From an uncultured bacterium (GTDB lineage: Bacteria; Actinomycetota; Coriobacteriia; Coriobacteriales; Coriobacteriaceae), in assembly GCA_905214105.1 (NCBI GenBank), contig CAJMKK010000009.1, positions 1 to 64,000 on the forward strand: a stretch of DNA of 64,000 bases, given 5' to 3'. Positions 1-9,468 of the stretch are shown piece after piece. Under the pieces are notes generated by a model. The model searched no databases. It was not told where the DNA came from and saw only the letters and a program-made list of their open reading frames with translations. Every line of letters begins with the position of its first letter. Position 1 is the stretch's first letter. The translations under genes and the position numbers were made by a program.

Positions 1-30
1 ATATAGGCACACAAGGTCAAAGGCGGCACC

Positions 31-2061
31 ATGATCCTCCTGGTCGACAAGATCGAAAAAAGCTTCGGCGCACGCGTCCTCTTTAGCGGCGCGTCCTTCC
101 AGATCAACCCCGGCGAGCGCTTCGCGCTCGTGGGCCCCAACGGCGCCGGCAAAACCACCATGCTCAAAATCATCATGGGCATCGACAGTCCTGACTCCGG
201 CCAGGTCCAGTACGCAAAGGACTGCCAGGTGGGCTACCTAGAGCAGGAAACTAATCTGGAACAAAAGGACACCACCATCCTCGCCGAGGTCATGGCCGCC
301 GCCAAGGAAATCCGCCGCATGGGCGAGCGCGCTAACGAGCTGCAGGCCCAAATCACCGAGCTCTCCGAGCAGGGCAAGGACGTCGACGCACTCCTCAACG
401 AGTACGGCCAGGTCCAGGACCGCTTTGAGCACCTGGGCGGCTACGAGCTCGAGAGCAACGCCCGCAAAATCCTGTCCGGCCTGGGCTTTAAGGTCACCGA
501 CTTTGAGCGCCCGTGCTCCGAGTTCTCGGGCGGCTGGCAGATGCGCATCGCGCTCGCCAAGCTCTTCCTGCGCCATCCCGACCTGCTGCTTCTGGACGAG
601 CCCACTAACCACCTGGACCTCGAAAGCGTCCAGTGGCTGCGCGGCTTTATAGCCAACTATGACGGCGCCGTCCTCATCGTCAGCCACGACCGCGCCTTCA
701 TGGACGCTTGCGTCGACCACGTCGCCGCACTCGAAAATCGTCGCGTGACCACTTACACCGGCAACTACAGCAGCTACCTCAAGCAGCGCGAGGACAACCT
801 TGAGCAGATGCGCGCCAAGCGCGCCGCCCAGGAGCGCGACATCGCCCACATGCAGGTCTTCGTCGACAAGTTCCGCTACAAGCCCACCAAGGCAGCCCAG
901 GCCCAGGAGCGCATCCGCAAGATCGAGCAGATCAAAAAGGAGCTTGTCATCCTACCCGAGGGCCACAAGCACATCGACTTTAAGTTCCCTGACCCACCGC
1001 GCTCCGGCGATATGGTCGTGGGCCTGGAGGGCGTCTCCAAGTCCTACGGCAACAAACACATCTACAGCGATATCGACCTCAAGCTCTACCGCGGCGAGCA
1101 CGTGGCGCTCGTCGGCCCCAACGGGGCCGGCAAGTCCACGCTCATGAAGATCATCGCCGGACTGGAGCCGCCCACCACCGGCACCCGCGACCTGGGCACC
1201 AACGTGGGCGTGGCCTATTACGCCCAGCACGCACTCGAGGGCATGACCGAGTCCAACACCGTCCTGCAAGAGATCGACACCGTCACGCCCAAGTGGACCG
1301 TGCCACAGCAGCGCAGCCTACTGGGCGCCTTCCTGTTTAGCGACAACGATTCCATCGAGAAGCAGGTTCGCGTCCTCTCCGGCGGCGAAAAAGCGCGTCT
1401 GGCCCTGGCCAAGATGCTCGTGGCCCCCGAGGCGCTCCTGTGCCTGGACGAGCCCACCAACCACCTAGGCATCGACTCGGTGGACATGCTCGAGAACGCC
1501 CTGCAAAACTTCCCTGGCACCATCGTGCTGATCAGCCACGACGAGCACCTGGTGCGCGCCGTTGCCAACCGCGTCATCGACATCCGCGACGGCAAGGTCA
1601 CGGTCTATGACGGCGACTACGACTACTATCTCTACAAGCGCGAGGACCTCGCAGCCCGCGCCGCCGCCGAGGCGGCGGGGGAGAGTGCACCGGCCGCGAC
1701 CAAGTCCGCTAAGGCCACCGCGGCCCAGTCCGATGCGCCCGCCGCCCCCAAGCCGGCCGAGGGTAAAAAGACCAAGGAGCAAAAGCGCGCCGAGGCCCAG
1801 GCCCGCGCTGCGCTCAACAAAAAGCTCAAGGACGTGCGCAACCAGCTCAAGAAGATCGAGGCCGAGCTCGACAAAAAGCGTGCCCGCTATGACGAGCTTA
1901 TGGAATTGATGGCAAGCGAAGAGCTTTATGCCGATCAAGACAAGTTCAACGCCGCGCTGGGGGAATATAACGGCCTTAAGCAAGAGCTGCCCAAGCTCGA
2001 GGACGAATGGCTGGAGCTTTCCACCCAGATCGAAGAGGAGACCGCGCGTGAACTCTCGTAA
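31..2061 (+). CDS. ABC-F family ATPase (tandem ATP-binding cassettes)
   Basis: Cytosolic ABC-F protein of 676 residues with two nucleotide-binding domains and no membrane segment; the family acts on the ribosomal E site in translation or antibiotic protection. Walker A motifs GPNGAGKTT (about residue 36) and GPNGAGKST (about 365), signature motifs FSGGWQ and LSGGEK, and Walker B/D-loops [12 protein letters not shown] and [10 protein letters not shown] are all visible. The domains are joined by a charged interdomain linker, and an Ala/Lys-rich stretch leads to a C-terminal coiled coil, as in Uup-type members. AAAGGCGG precedes the ATG. It heads the + strand series and overlaps the next small gene by 14 bases. 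Housekeeping versus drug-protection role cannot be settled from sequence. Confidence 0.93.
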   Translation: MILLVDKIEKSFGARVLFSGASFQINPGERFALVGPNGAGKTTMLKIIMGIDSPDSGQVQYAKDCQVGYLEQETNLEQKDTTILAEVMAAAKEIRRMGERANELQAQITELSEQGKDVDALLNEYGQVQDRFEHLGGYELESNARKILSGLGFKVTDFERPCSEFSGGWQMRIALAKLFLRHPDLLLLDEPTNHLDLESVQWLRGFIANYDGAVLIVSHDRAFMDACVDHVAALENRRVTTYTGNYSSYLKQREDNLEQMRAKRAAQERDIAHMQVFVDKFRYKPTKAAQAQERIRKIEQIKKELVILPEGHKHIDFKFPDPPRSGDMVVGLEGVSKSYGNKHIYSDIDLKLYRGEHVALVGPNGAGKSTLMKIIAGLEPPTTGTRDLGTNVGVAYYAQHALEGMTESNTVLQEIDTVTPKWTVPQQRSLLGAFLFSDNDSIEKQVRVLSGGEKARLALAKMLVAPEALLCLDEPTNHLGIDSVDMLENALQNFPGTIVLISHDEHLVRAVANRVIDIRDGKVTVYDGDYDYYLYKREDLAARAAAEAAGESAPAATKSAKATAAQSDAPAAPKPAEGKKTKEQKRAEAQARAALNKKLKDVRNQLKKIEAELDKKRARYDELMELMASEELYADQDKFNAALGEYNGLKQELPKLEDEWLELSTQIEEETARELS

Positions 2062-2344
2062 GGCCGCTGCCGTGGCGATGAGCATCATCGCCATCGCCTG
2101 TCGCATCTGCGGCATCTTTATGAGCGCGATGACCGTGCTGCTGTGCTTTAACGGCCTCACCGCCAAACTGCAGATTGTGGGTTTTGTCGTTGAGCTTTCG
2201 CGCGCACTGCCGAGCGCCATCGCCGGCTATGGCGTCATCACGTCGCCCTTTGGCGGTGTGTTCCGCCTGGATTACGCCATCGTGGCCGTCATCCTGTTTG
2301 TGGCCGACTACCTGCTCACGCGCGCCTCGCGCCGTGTCCGCTAG
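2048..2344 (+). CDS. Small membrane protein of unknown function
   Basis: A 98-residue hydrophobic protein starting at a GTG inside the 3' end of the ABC-F gene (14-base overlap), which suggests translational coupling. The upstream extension of this frame is polar shadow sequence, so the GTG start after GACCGCGC is preferred. Two or three predicted membrane stretches are visible (about residues 8-35, 42-60 and 70-88), and the tail is basic (RASRRVR). I recognise no family. Its place between an ABC-F ATPase and a membrane protease does not identify a function. Real-gene status rests on the hydrophobic pattern and tight packing. Confidence 0.6.
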   Translation: MNSRKAAAVAMSIIAIACRICGIFMSAMTVLLCFNGLTAKLQIVGFVVELSRALPSAIAGYGVITSPFGGVFRLDYAIVAVILFVADYLLTRASRRVR

Positions 2345-2353
2345 AGGAGCGCC

Positions 2354-3037
2354 ATGTCCAGCAGCTACCTCATGAACCTGCTTGCCAGCGCCGTCGCCGT
2401 CATCGTGGGCATCGTCATCCACGAGAGCGCGCACGCCGCGGCGGCCTGGGCGCTCGGCGACAAGACGGCCCGTTCGCGCGGCCGCGTCTCGCTCAACCCG
2501 CTCAACCATATCGACCCGTTTGGCACCATCATCCTGCCACTGCTCATGCTTGCCGCCGGCGGCCCGGTGTTCGCCTTTGCCAAGCCCGTGCCCGTCTACC
2601 TCAATAACCTCAAGCACCCCAAGCGCGACGAGGTCCTGGTGAGCACAGCCGGCCCCGCTTCGAACATCGCACTCGCGTGTCTCGCCGCCGCCCTCATGCA
2701 CACGGCATACGGCAACCTCTACGCCAGCATGTCCTTTGCTGTGGCGTCCCAAATCATGAACTTTGGCGCCACGTTTATCGTGGTCAACCTGTCACTCGCG
2801 TTCTTCAACCTCATCCCGATCCCGCCGCTCGATGGCTCGTCGATCATCGTGCCCTTCCTCAAGGGCAAGGCACTCAACAACTATTACCGTCTGCAGCAAT
2901 ACGCTATGCCCATCCTCATCCTGGTTCTGTACCTGTTGCCCATGTGGACCGGCATCGACGTAATCGGCCGCTATTTCGACGTTACCGTGTATCCGCTTGC
3001 TGAGCAGCTGCTCAACTTCGCAATCGCCGGCATCTAA
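2354..3037 (+). CDS. Site-2 protease family (M50) membrane metalloprotease
   Basis: A 227-residue polytopic membrane protein. The zinc motif HESAH (HExxH, residues 23-27) lies in the first membrane helix, and the second metal motif NLIPIPPLDGS lies in a later helix, as in the short YwhC/Rv-type M50 peptidases. The family cleaves transmembrane substrates. No PDZ domain is present, so it belongs to the minimal class. AGAGGAG precedes the start. It lies 9 bases after the small membrane gene and upstream of scpA, an arrangement I recall in Gram-positive genomes. The substrate is unknown. Confidence 0.9.
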   Translation: MSSSYLMNLLASAVAVIVGIVIHESAHAAAAWALGDKTARSRGRVSLNPLNHIDPFGTIILPLLMLAAGGPVFAFAKPVPVYLNNLKHPKRDEVLVSTAGPASNIALACLAAALMHTAYGNLYASMSFAVASQIMNFGATFIVVNLSLAFFNLIPIPPLDGSSIIVPFLKGKALNNYYRLQQYAMPILILVLYLLPMWTGIDVIGRYFDVTVYPLAEQLLNFAIAGI

Positions 3038-3052
3038 GGTAAACTTACAGGT

Positions 3053-3071
3053 CGACCGTGTAAAACGGTCG
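3053..3071 (+). promoter_or_regulatory. Hairpin ahead of scpA
   Basis: CGACCGT and ACGGTCG form a perfect 7-bp inverted repeat around the loop GTAAA, in the 84-base gap between the M50 protease and scpA. TAATAT follows directly (3072-3077) and could be a -10 element, but no convincing -35 is seen and there is no T-run. It could be a weak attenuator or an operator for the scpAB group. Confidence 0.3.
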
Positions 3072-3121
3072 TAATATGCACCCAAACCGCGCCGCGAAGG
3101 CGCCGTCAAAGGAGGTCGAAG

Positions 3122-3934
3122 ATGTCGTATCGCGTGTCGACGCAGGTCTACAGCGGACCGTTCGACCTGCTGCTGCAGCTGGTAACCCGCCAAAAAGTAG
3201 ATATCGGCGCCATCTCAATCAGCGAGGTGGCCGAGCAATACCTTGCCGAGGCCGAGCGCATCGAGGCGCTAGACCTGGACGTGGCGAGCGACTTTTTGCT
3301 GGTCGCGGCAACCCTTTTGGACATCAAGGCCGCCTCCCTGGTCCCGCAGGAGGCCCCGCGCAAAGCCGATGACGACGATGACGAGCTCGATGAAGACCTC
3401 GAGGAGCTCAGCGCGCTCGACGGCGACGCCTTGCGCGAGGTCCTGATCCAGCGCCTGATTGCCTACAAGCAGTTTAAAGGCGCGGCGGCAGCCCTCGGTG
3501 CGCGCATGCAGGCCGAAAGCCGTATGCACCCGCGTGTGGCCGGCCCCGACCCGGAGTTTTTGGGCCTTATGCCCGACTACCTGGCTGGCATCACGCTGCG
3601 CGGTCTCGCCGTCATCTGTGCCGACCTGGACGGCAAGCGCCAGACCTTCCTGCTGGAGGCCGAGCATGTGGCGCCGCATCGCGTGCCGCTCGACCTGACC
3701 GTGGCCTCAGTCGACCGCTTTACCATGGCGCACCAAACCTGCACCTTCCGCGAGCTATTGGACGGCGATGCCACCACCGAGCAGCTCGTCGTCACCTTCC
3801 TAGCTATGCTTGAGCTCGCCAAGCGCGGCTCGCTCACGCTGAGCCAGGACGAGATCTTTGGAACCATCCGCATCAACCGCGTCGAGGGCGCCGAGGCCTA
3901 CGTGCCTGGCGAGGGCCCCGAGCTCACCGAATAG
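3122..3934 (+). CDS. scpA: Segregation and condensation protein A (ScpA)
   Basis: Kleisin subunit of the bacterial SMC-ScpAB condensin, bridging SMC heads and recruiting ScpB for chromosome organisation. The 270-residue protein opens with the typical VYSGPFDLLLQLV region, followed by KVDIGAISISEVAEQYL, an acidic central linker (DDDDDELDEDLEEL), and a C-terminal winged-helix part. A strong AAAGGAGGTCGAAG Shine-Dalgarno sits just ahead of the ATG, fixing the start. scpB follows 11 bases downstream, the standard pairing. smc itself is not in this window. Confidence 0.96.
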   Translation: MSYRVSTQVYSGPFDLLLQLVTRQKVDIGAISISEVAEQYLAEAERIEALDLDVASDFLLVAATLLDIKAASLVPQEAPRKADDDDDELDEDLEELSALDGDALREVLIQRLIAYKQFKGAAAALGARMQAESRMHPRVAGPDPEFLGLMPDYLAGITLRGLAVICADLDGKRQTFLLEAEHVAPHRVPLDLTVASVDRFTMAHQTCTFRELLDGDATTEQLVVTFLAMLELAKRGSLTLSQDEIFGTIRINRVEGAEAYVPGEGPELTE

Positions 3935-3945
3935 GAGCCGCAACC

Positions 3946-4674
3946 ATGTCAACCCTTTCCACGCTGGAGGCAAACAGCCTCAAAGGCGCCCTCGAGGCGC
4001 TGCTGCTGGTGTCGAGCGACCCCGTGAGCGCACCCGCGCTGGCAGGTGCGCTGGATATCGCCCCGGGCGAGTGTGCGTCGCTTTTGGCCGAGCTCAAGGT
4101 TGAGTACGAGGAGGCCAACCGCGGCTTTCAGCTGCGCGAGGTCGCCGGTGGCTGGCGCCTGTTCACACACCCCGCCTACCACGATGTGGTCGAGGCCTAT
4201 GTGCTGAGCTGGGACACGCAAAAGCTGTCCCAGGCGGCGCTCGAAACCCTAGCCGTCATCGCATACCACCAGCCCGTGACGCGCGAGGTGGTCAAGGGTA
4301 TCCGCGGCGTCAATTCCGACGGCGTCATCGCGTCGCTCGTGGACAAGGGTCTGGTGCGTGAGCTCGGCCGCGACCCCCAGCGCGGTCAAGCCATCATCTA
4401 CGGCACGACCAACGCCTTCTTGGAAAAGTTCGGCCTGCGCTCCACCCGCGATCTGCCCGACCTGGAGCAGTTTGCCCCCGACGAGCAGTCGCGTCAGTTT
4501 ATCCGCGAGCGCCTGAGCGGCCGCAGTATTCAGTCCACGCTCGAGGAGCAGGCCGAGGACCTGGACGAAGAGCGTGAACTGCTCGATACCGATGTTGAAG
4601 ATGTTGAGGCAGTCGAGGACATGGAGACCCTGGTCGTCGACGAGACCTCGGAGGATTTGCATGACGAGGACTAA
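3946..4674 (+). CDS. scpB: Segregation and condensation protein B (ScpB)
   Basis: Winged-helix partner of ScpA in the SMC condensin complex. The 242-residue protein shows the family region LSQAALETLAVIAYHQPVTR followed by IRGVNSDGVIASLVDKGLV, and GRDPQRGQAIIYGTT near the end of the folded part. The last 45 or so residues are an acidic, low-complexity tail (VEDVEAVEDMETLVVDE), longer than in many homologues. The start follows AGGAGCCGCAACC. The frame ends 22 bases before the rluB start. Confidence 0.96.
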   Translation: MSTLSTLEANSLKGALEALLLVSSDPVSAPALAGALDIAPGECASLLAELKVEYEEANRGFQLREVAGGWRLFTHPAYHDVVEAYVLSWDTQKLSQAALETLAVIAYHQPVTREVVKGIRGVNSDGVIASLVDKGLVRELGRDPQRGQAIIYGTTNAFLEKFGLRSTRDLPDLEQFAPDEQSRQFIRERLSGRSIQSTLEEQAEDLDEERELLDTDVEDVEAVEDMETLVVDETSEDLHDED

Positions 4675-4696
4675 CGAAGTAGGGGAGACGCGCGCC

Positions 4697-5626
4697 ATGA
4701 GCAACGCAGCACCCGCAACCGACGCCCAGCCCGTCTATCCGCACACTATGCGCCTGCAGCGCTTTTTGGCGCGCGCGGGCGTGGCGAGCCGCCGCGGCTC
4801 GGAGGACCTGATGACCGCCGGCCGCGTGACCGTCAACGGCCAGGTCGCGACCGAACTGGGCACCAAGGTCGACGTCGACCGCGACCATATCGAGGTCGAC
4901 GGCATGCCCGTCAAGCTCAACCAGGGCGCCGTGTACCTGATGCTTTACAAGCCGACCGGCTACCTCACCACCATGAGCGACCCGCAGGAGCGCCCTTGCG
5001 TGGCCGACCTGGTCCCCCGCGACCGCTTTCCGGGACTCTTCCCGGTGGGTCGCCTGGACCGCGACACCACGGGCCTTTTGCTCTTCACCACCGACGGCGA
5101 CCTGTCTCAGGACCTGCTGCACCCCAGCAAGCATGTCTATAAGACCTACCAGGCACTCGTTGACGGACAGCTGTCCGACCGCGATCTCACGCCGCTCCGC
5201 CGCGGCATCGAGCTCGACGACGGTCTGTGCCAGCCGGCTATCTGCCGCGTCATCACCGCACGCGAGGCCGAGGCCGTAGCTCCGCAGGGCGTCAAGCCCG
5301 GCACCACCGCCGTGGAGGTCATCATCCGCGAGGGTCGCAAGAATCAGGTTAAGCGCATGCTGAGCAAGATTCACCACCCGGTAATCCGTCTGCATCGCTG
5401 CAACTTTGCGGGCCTTGAGCTCGAGGGCGTGGCCAAGGGCTCGTGGCGCGAGCTCACCGACCGCGAGGTACAGATCCTTAAGGCCGGCGGCATTCCGCCC
5501 AAGCAGGCGATCGCCAAGCGCAACGGCGGCAAGCCCCAAGACACGCCCGCCAGCCGCACGCGTCACCACGGCAGCCACGGCCCCGCGCCCAAGCGCAACA
5601 CCTACCGCGAGCGCTACACGGGCTAG
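4697..5626 (+). CDS. rluB: Ribosomal large subunit pseudouridine synthase (RluB/RsuA family)
   Basis: Makes pseudouridine in 23S rRNA during ribosome assembly. The 309-residue protein has an N-terminal S4 RNA-binding domain (RLQRFLARAGVASRR and onward) and a synthase domain with the catalytic-aspartate motif GRLDRDTTGLLLFT. A basic, disordered C-terminal tail (about 50 residues rich in K, R, P and H) follows. The ATG at 4697 after GGGGAGACGCGCGCC is preferred; the open frame extends upstream only as shadow over scpB. The scpA-scpB-rluB order is conserved in Gram-positives. RluB versus another RsuA-family specificity is not resolved. Confidence 0.9.
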   Translation: MSNAAPATDAQPVYPHTMRLQRFLARAGVASRRGSEDLMTAGRVTVNGQVATELGTKVDVDRDHIEVDGMPVKLNQGAVYLMLYKPTGYLTTMSDPQERPCVADLVPRDRFPGLFPVGRLDRDTTGLLLFTTDGDLSQDLLHPSKHVYKTYQALVDGQLSDRDLTPLRRGIELDDGLCQPAICRVITAREAEAVAPQGVKPGTTAVEVIIREGRKNQVKRMLSKIHHPVIRLHRCNFAGLELEGVAKGSWRELTDREVQILKAGGIPPKQAIAKRNGGKPQDTPASRTRHHGSHGPAPKRNTYRERYTG

Positions 5627-5692
5627 GCAACCCGCCGCGTCCCAACGCCCGCGAACCATACCAGCACGCCAACCATCGAAAGGAAGCATTAC

Positions 5693-6379
5693 ATGATCGT
5701 CGCCATCGACGGCCCCGCCGGTTCCGGCAAGTCCACCATCGCCAAGGAGATCGCCCGCCAGCTGGGCTTTAACAAGCTCGACACGGGCGCCATGTACCGC
5801 GCCGTCACCTTCGCCGCGCTCGACCGCGGCATCGACCTGGACGACGAGGCAGCCATCGACGCCCTCGCCGAGCAGATCGAGATTCGCTTTACCAACGGCA
5901 CCGGCGAGGATACGCGCCTGACCATCGACGGCCAGGACGCTTCGGCCGCCATCCGCACCCCGCAGGTCGACGCCAACGTGTCCAAGGTCTCGGCCTATCC
6001 GGGCGTGCGCGCCGCCATGCTCATCCATCAGCGCCGCGCAGCCGAGGATCGCGATATCGTGGCCGAGGGTCGCGACATCGGCACCGTCGTGTTCCCTAAC
6101 GCGCAGGTCAAGGTCTTCCTGACCGCCGACCCGCGCGAGCGCGCCCGCCGCCGCGTGCTGCAGCGTCACCAAAACGATGCCCAACCGCTCACGTCCGAGC
6201 AGCTCGAGGCCGAGGTCGACGAGACCCTCGACGCCCTTAAGCAGCGCGACAAGCTTGACAGCAGCCGCGAGGTCGCCCCGCTCGTGCCCGCCGAGGACGC
6301 CGTGCACGTCGACTCCACCGCCCACACCATCGACGAGGTCGTTCGTATCATCGAGGACCTCATCAACCAAAGGAGGTAG
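5693..6379 (+). CDS. cmk: Cytidylate kinase (Cmk)
   Basis: Phosphorylates CMP and dCMP to the diphosphates using ATP, feeding nucleotide pools. The 228-residue P-loop protein has GPAGSGKSTIAK at residues 8-19, the substrate region DTGAMYRAVTFAALDRG, and the late motif VAEGRDIGTVVFP. GAAAGGAAGC precedes the ATG. It abuts the acyltransferase gene 3 bases downstream. In many Firmicutes cmk is followed by plsC and ispH, as here. Confidence 0.96.
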   Translation: MIVAIDGPAGSGKSTIAKEIARQLGFNKLDTGAMYRAVTFAALDRGIDLDDEAAIDALAEQIEIRFTNGTGEDTRLTIDGQDASAAIRTPQVDANVSKVSAYPGVRAAMLIHQRRAAEDRDIVAEGRDIGTVVFPNAQVKVFLTADPRERARRRVLQRHQNDAQPLTSEQLEAEVDETLDALKQRDKLDSSREVAPLVPAEDAVHVDSTAHTIDEVVRIIEDLINQRR

Positions 6380-6382
6380 CCC

Positions 6383-7111
6383 ATGCGCCTGTTTAAGCAG
6401 ACGCCCGAGGACTATTACAACGCCCCCTACGCCGAGTTCCCAGCGCTCATCCGCGGCACCGTCGTCGTAGTCATGGCCATCCTTTGGGCCTTCTCCAAGC
6501 TCATGTGGCGTTGGAAGGTCGAGGACGCCGATCTTCTGTTTGAGCGCCAGGAAGGCCGCGGCAGCGTGGTGATCTGCAACCACACCTCGATGGCCGAGCT
6601 CTTGGCCGTGGAGACGGCGCTGTTCTTTGGGGGCCGCCGCATTCGTCCCATCTTTAAGTCCGAGTTCGCCAAGAGCAAAATTGTGCGCTGGGCCTTTAGC
6701 CGCGTTGGCGGCATCCCCGTGGAGCGCGGTACCGCCGATATGAAGTGTCTGCGCGCCGCCCAGCATGCGCTGCAACGCGGCGAGGACGTCCTGATCTTCC
6801 CCGAGGGCACGCGCATCCGCTCGCGCGAGATCAAGCCCGAGGTCCACGGCGGTTTTGCGCTCATCGCTCAGATGGGCAAGGCGCCCGTCAACCCGCTCGC
6901 CATCTGCGGCTGGTCCGACATCACGCCCGCGGGCAAAAAACTCATGCGTCCCAAGAAGTGTTGGATTCGCGCCGGCAAGGCCGTCTCGCTTTCGGATGCG
7001 CCGGCTGGGCTTAAGCGCACGGAGCGCCTGGAATGGTTTGAGTCCGAGGCCATGAACCGCGTCTACGCCATGCGAGACGATCTGTGCGCCGAGCATCCGG
7101 GCAGGTTCTAG
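6383..7111 (+). CDS. 1-acyl-sn-glycerol-3-phosphate acyltransferase (PlsC family)
   Basis: Membrane-associated acyltransferase, probably converting lysophosphatidic acid to phosphatidic acid; plsY and gpsA nearby supply the earlier steps. The 242-residue protein has one N-terminal membrane segment (about residues 26-42), then the block NHTSMAE, the block GGIPVERG and FPEGTRIRS. The first block is HX4E, not the usual HX4D, so the catalytic aspartate position holds glutamate. AAAGGAGGTAGCCC precedes the start, and ispH begins 3 bases after the stop. PlsC is the best call, but the altered motif leaves substrate and activity open. Confidence 0.88.
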   Translation: MRLFKQTPEDYYNAPYAEFPALIRGTVVVVMAILWAFSKLMWRWKVEDADLLFERQEGRGSVVICNHTSMAELLAVETALFFGGRRIRPIFKSEFAKSKIVRWAFSRVGGIPVERGTADMKCLRAAQHALQRGEDVLIFPEGTRIRSREIKPEVHGGFALIAQMGKAPVNPLAICGWSDITPAGKKLMRPKKCWIRAGKAVSLSDAPAGLKRTERLEWFESEAMNRVYAMRDDLCAEHPGRF

Positions 7112-7113
7112 CC

Positions 7114-8013
7114 ATGAGCGAGAACGTGACGAACACCGCCGCGGCTGCGTCCGACCAGGCAGCCGCGCCTACCATCGAGATCGCCGCCCACGCCGGCACT
7201 TGCTACGGCGTACAGCGTGCGCTCGATATGGCGCTGGCCGCTGCGCCGCAGGCAGGGGAGAGCGCTCAAGTCCACACCCTGGGCCCGCTCATCCATAACC
7301 CCATCGTGGTACGCGAGCTCGCTGAGGCAGGCGTTGGCTTGGCCGAGAACCTGGATAATGCCGCAACTGGCACCGTGATCATCCGCGCCCACGGCGTGGT
7401 GCCGCAGGTCATCAATGCCGCTCGCGAGCGTGGCCTTACCGTGGTCGACGCCACCTGCCCCTACGTGAAGAAGGTTCATGTGGCGGCCGAGCGCCTGGTG
7501 CGCGAGGGCTACCGCGTGATCGTCGTGGGCGAGCCGGGCCACCCCGAGGTCGAGGGCATTCTGGGCCACGCCGGCAATGATGCGCAGGTCGTGAGCTGTG
7601 CCGCCGACGCCGACTCCCTGTCGCTCAAGGGCAAAGTGGGCCTGGTTGTGCAGACCACCCAGACCGCGCAGAACCTCGCCGAGGTCGTGGCCGCTATCAC
7701 CCCGCGCGTGCAGGAGCTTCGTGTGATCAACACCATCTGCGCCGCCACGAGTGAGCGTCAACAGGCAGCAGCCACACTTGCCAACCGCTGCGACTGCATG
7801 GTCGTGGTGGGCGGCAAGAACTCGGGCAACACCCGCCGCCTGGCGCAGATTTGCGCAGACGCCTGCGAGCGCACGTATCATATTGAGGAAGCTTCCGAGC
7901 TCCAGGCCGCATGGTTTGCCAGCGCGCGCCACATCGGCATCACTGCCGGAGCCTCCACCCCGCAAGAACACATCGAACGCGCCGTTGCGCGCATCAAGGA
8001 GCTTTGCCGTTAA
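7114..8013 (+). CDS. ispH: 4-hydroxy-3-methylbut-2-enyl diphosphate reductase (IspH)
   Basis: Last enzyme of the MEP isoprenoid pathway, an iron-sulfur protein making IPP and DMAPP. The three cluster cysteines are visible in TCYGVQRALDMA, VVDATCPYVKKVH and INTICAATSERQQ, and HTLGPLIHNPIVV and RAHGVVPQVI carry substrate-binding histidines. The start is set at ATG 7114, 3 bases after the acyltransferase stop, giving 299 residues; the open frame upstream overlaps that gene and is shadow. The next gene begins 3 bases after its stop. Confidence 0.95.
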   Translation: MSENVTNTAAAASDQAAAPTIEIAAHAGTCYGVQRALDMALAAAPQAGESAQVHTLGPLIHNPIVVRELAEAGVGLAENLDNAATGTVIIRAHGVVPQVINAARERGLTVVDATCPYVKKVHVAAERLVREGYRVIVVGEPGHPEVEGILGHAGNDAQVVSCAADADSLSLKGKVGLVVQTTQTAQNLAEVVAAITPRVQELRVINTICAATSERQQAAATLANRCDCMVVVGGKNSGNTRRLAQICADACERTYHIEEASELQAAWFASARHIGITAGASTPQEHIERAVARIKELCR

Positions 8014-8015
8014 TC

Positions 8016-9458
8016 ATGGACCAGACCGTACCCGCATACGCCGCCGAGGTGGCCGATTACGGGCGCAGCCGCGACCCCGAGCCGGGTGAGGGCGCGCTCG
8101 TAAAGAACGTGCGTCCCGAATCGCCCGCGTGGGATGTGGGTATCGAGCCGGGCATGCGCGTGCTCACGGTCAACGGCGAGGCGCTTTCCGACATGATCGT
8201 GTGGCTCTGGGAGGCCGACGACGACACCGTCGAGCTGGAGGTTTTCGATCCGCGCGACGGCACCGTCACCCCCGTCGAGCTCGATCGCTTTCCCGGCGAG
8301 GACTGGGGTCTGGAGTTCGATGGCCCCATCTTTGATGGCATGCGTACCTGCGTGAACGCCTGCGTGTTCTGCTTTATGACGATGCTGCCCAAGGGCGGTC
8401 GCTCCACGCTCTACATCCGCGACGACGACTATCGCCTGAGCTTTTTGCAGGGCAACTTCGTCACGCTCACAAACCTCACCGACGAAGATGTTCAAAACGT
8501 CATCCAACGCAACATGAGTCCCATGAACGTGTCGGTCCACGCCGTGAGCCCCGACGTCCGCCGCCGCATGATGGGCCGCAACGCCCAGCGCGGCATGGAC
8601 GTGCTCGAGGCCATCATGGCCGCCGGCATCGAGATTCACGCGCAGATCGTGCTGTGCCCCGGTATGAACGACGGCGAGGAGCTGGAAAAGACCCTGCGTT
8701 TCTGCGAGGAGCATGAGCAAATCACAAGCCTGGGCATTGTGCCGCTCGGTTTTACCAAGCATCAGAACCGTTTTAGCTGGTCCTACAGCGACAAGCCCGA
8801 ACTGGCGCGCGAGACTATCGCCATGATCCGGCCCTTCCAGGACCGTGCCTTCGAGCGCTTTGGCCGTCACACCTTCCAGATGAGCGACGAGTTCTACCTG
8901 GATGCCGGCATCGAGCCGCCCGAGGCCGACTTTTACGACGGTTACCCGCAGTACTACGACGGCATCGGAATGATCCGCTCCTATCTGGACGAGACCGACG
9001 ACGTGCTGACTACCGATGCCGAGCGACTGGCCCGCGTCCGCGAGGCCATAACCGCCCGCAGCCAGCACCTGCTGTGCCTCTCGGGCGCCAGCGCGCGCGA
9101 CACGGTGGCCCGCTTTATGGAGTCACCCCAGGGACTCGCCGGCACTGTCACGGCCATCAAGAACCGCTACTTTGGCGGCAACGTGGACGTGACCGGCCTC
9201 ATCGTCGCGTGTGACATTCTGGAGCAGCTGCCCCAAGATCTGTCGGGGGTTATGCTCTTTGTGCCTAAGCTCATGTTCAACGCTGACGGCATGACGCTTG
9301 ACGAGTATCATCGTGACGATTTACTCGCAAGCCTTACCAGTCGCGGCGCCGAGGTTCATGTGGTATCGACCATGCCGCATGAGCTGCTCGATACCCTGGA
9401 GCATATCCTTGGCATTGTGCCTGCCGACTCTACTAATTCCGCTGACCCTACCCATTAA
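8016..9458 (+). CDS. PDZ/radical-SAM protein with DUF512 C-terminus
   Basis: A 480-residue member of the conserved DUF512 family (TIGR03279 type). An N-terminal PDZ-like domain (SPAWDVGIEPGMRVLTVNGE) precedes the cysteine motif CVNACVFC, a CxxxCxxC arrangement typical of a radical-SAM [4Fe-4S] cluster. The DUF512 part follows (for example IVPLGFTKHQ). The substrate is unknown. The ATG at 8016 lies 3 bases after ispH; the frame continues further upstream only as shadow. In many Gram-positives this gene lies directly upstream of der, as here, which hints at a ribosome or translation role by association only. Confidence 0.9.
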   Translation: MDQTVPAYAAEVADYGRSRDPEPGEGALVKNVRPESPAWDVGIEPGMRVLTVNGEALSDMIVWLWEADDDTVELEVFDPRDGTVTPVELDRFPGEDWGLEFDGPIFDGMRTCVNACVFCFMTMLPKGGRSTLYIRDDDYRLSFLQGNFVTLTNLTDEDVQNVIQRNMSPMNVSVHAVSPDVRRRMMGRNAQRGMDVLEAIMAAGIEIHAQIVLCPGMNDGEELEKTLRFCEEHEQITSLGIVPLGFTKHQNRFSWSYSDKPELARETIAMIRPFQDRAFERFGRHTFQMSDEFYLDAGIEPPEADFYDGYPQYYDGIGMIRSYLDETDDVLTTDAERLARVREAITARSQHLLCLSGASARDTVARFMESPQGLAGTVTAIKNRYFGGNVDVTGLIVACDILEQLPQDLSGVMLFVPKLMFNADGMTLDEYHRDDLLASLTSRGAEVHVVSTMPHELLDTLEHILGIVPADSTNSADPTH

Positions 9459-9468
9459 AGGAGTGCAG

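Noticed and set aside
4499..7096. 865-codon open frame on the - strand opposite rluB, cmk and the acyltransferase
   Set aside because: It is antisense to three clearly recognised genes. Its translation is a low-complexity Ala/Gly/Leu/Asp/His-rich string typical of shadow frames in high-GC DNA.
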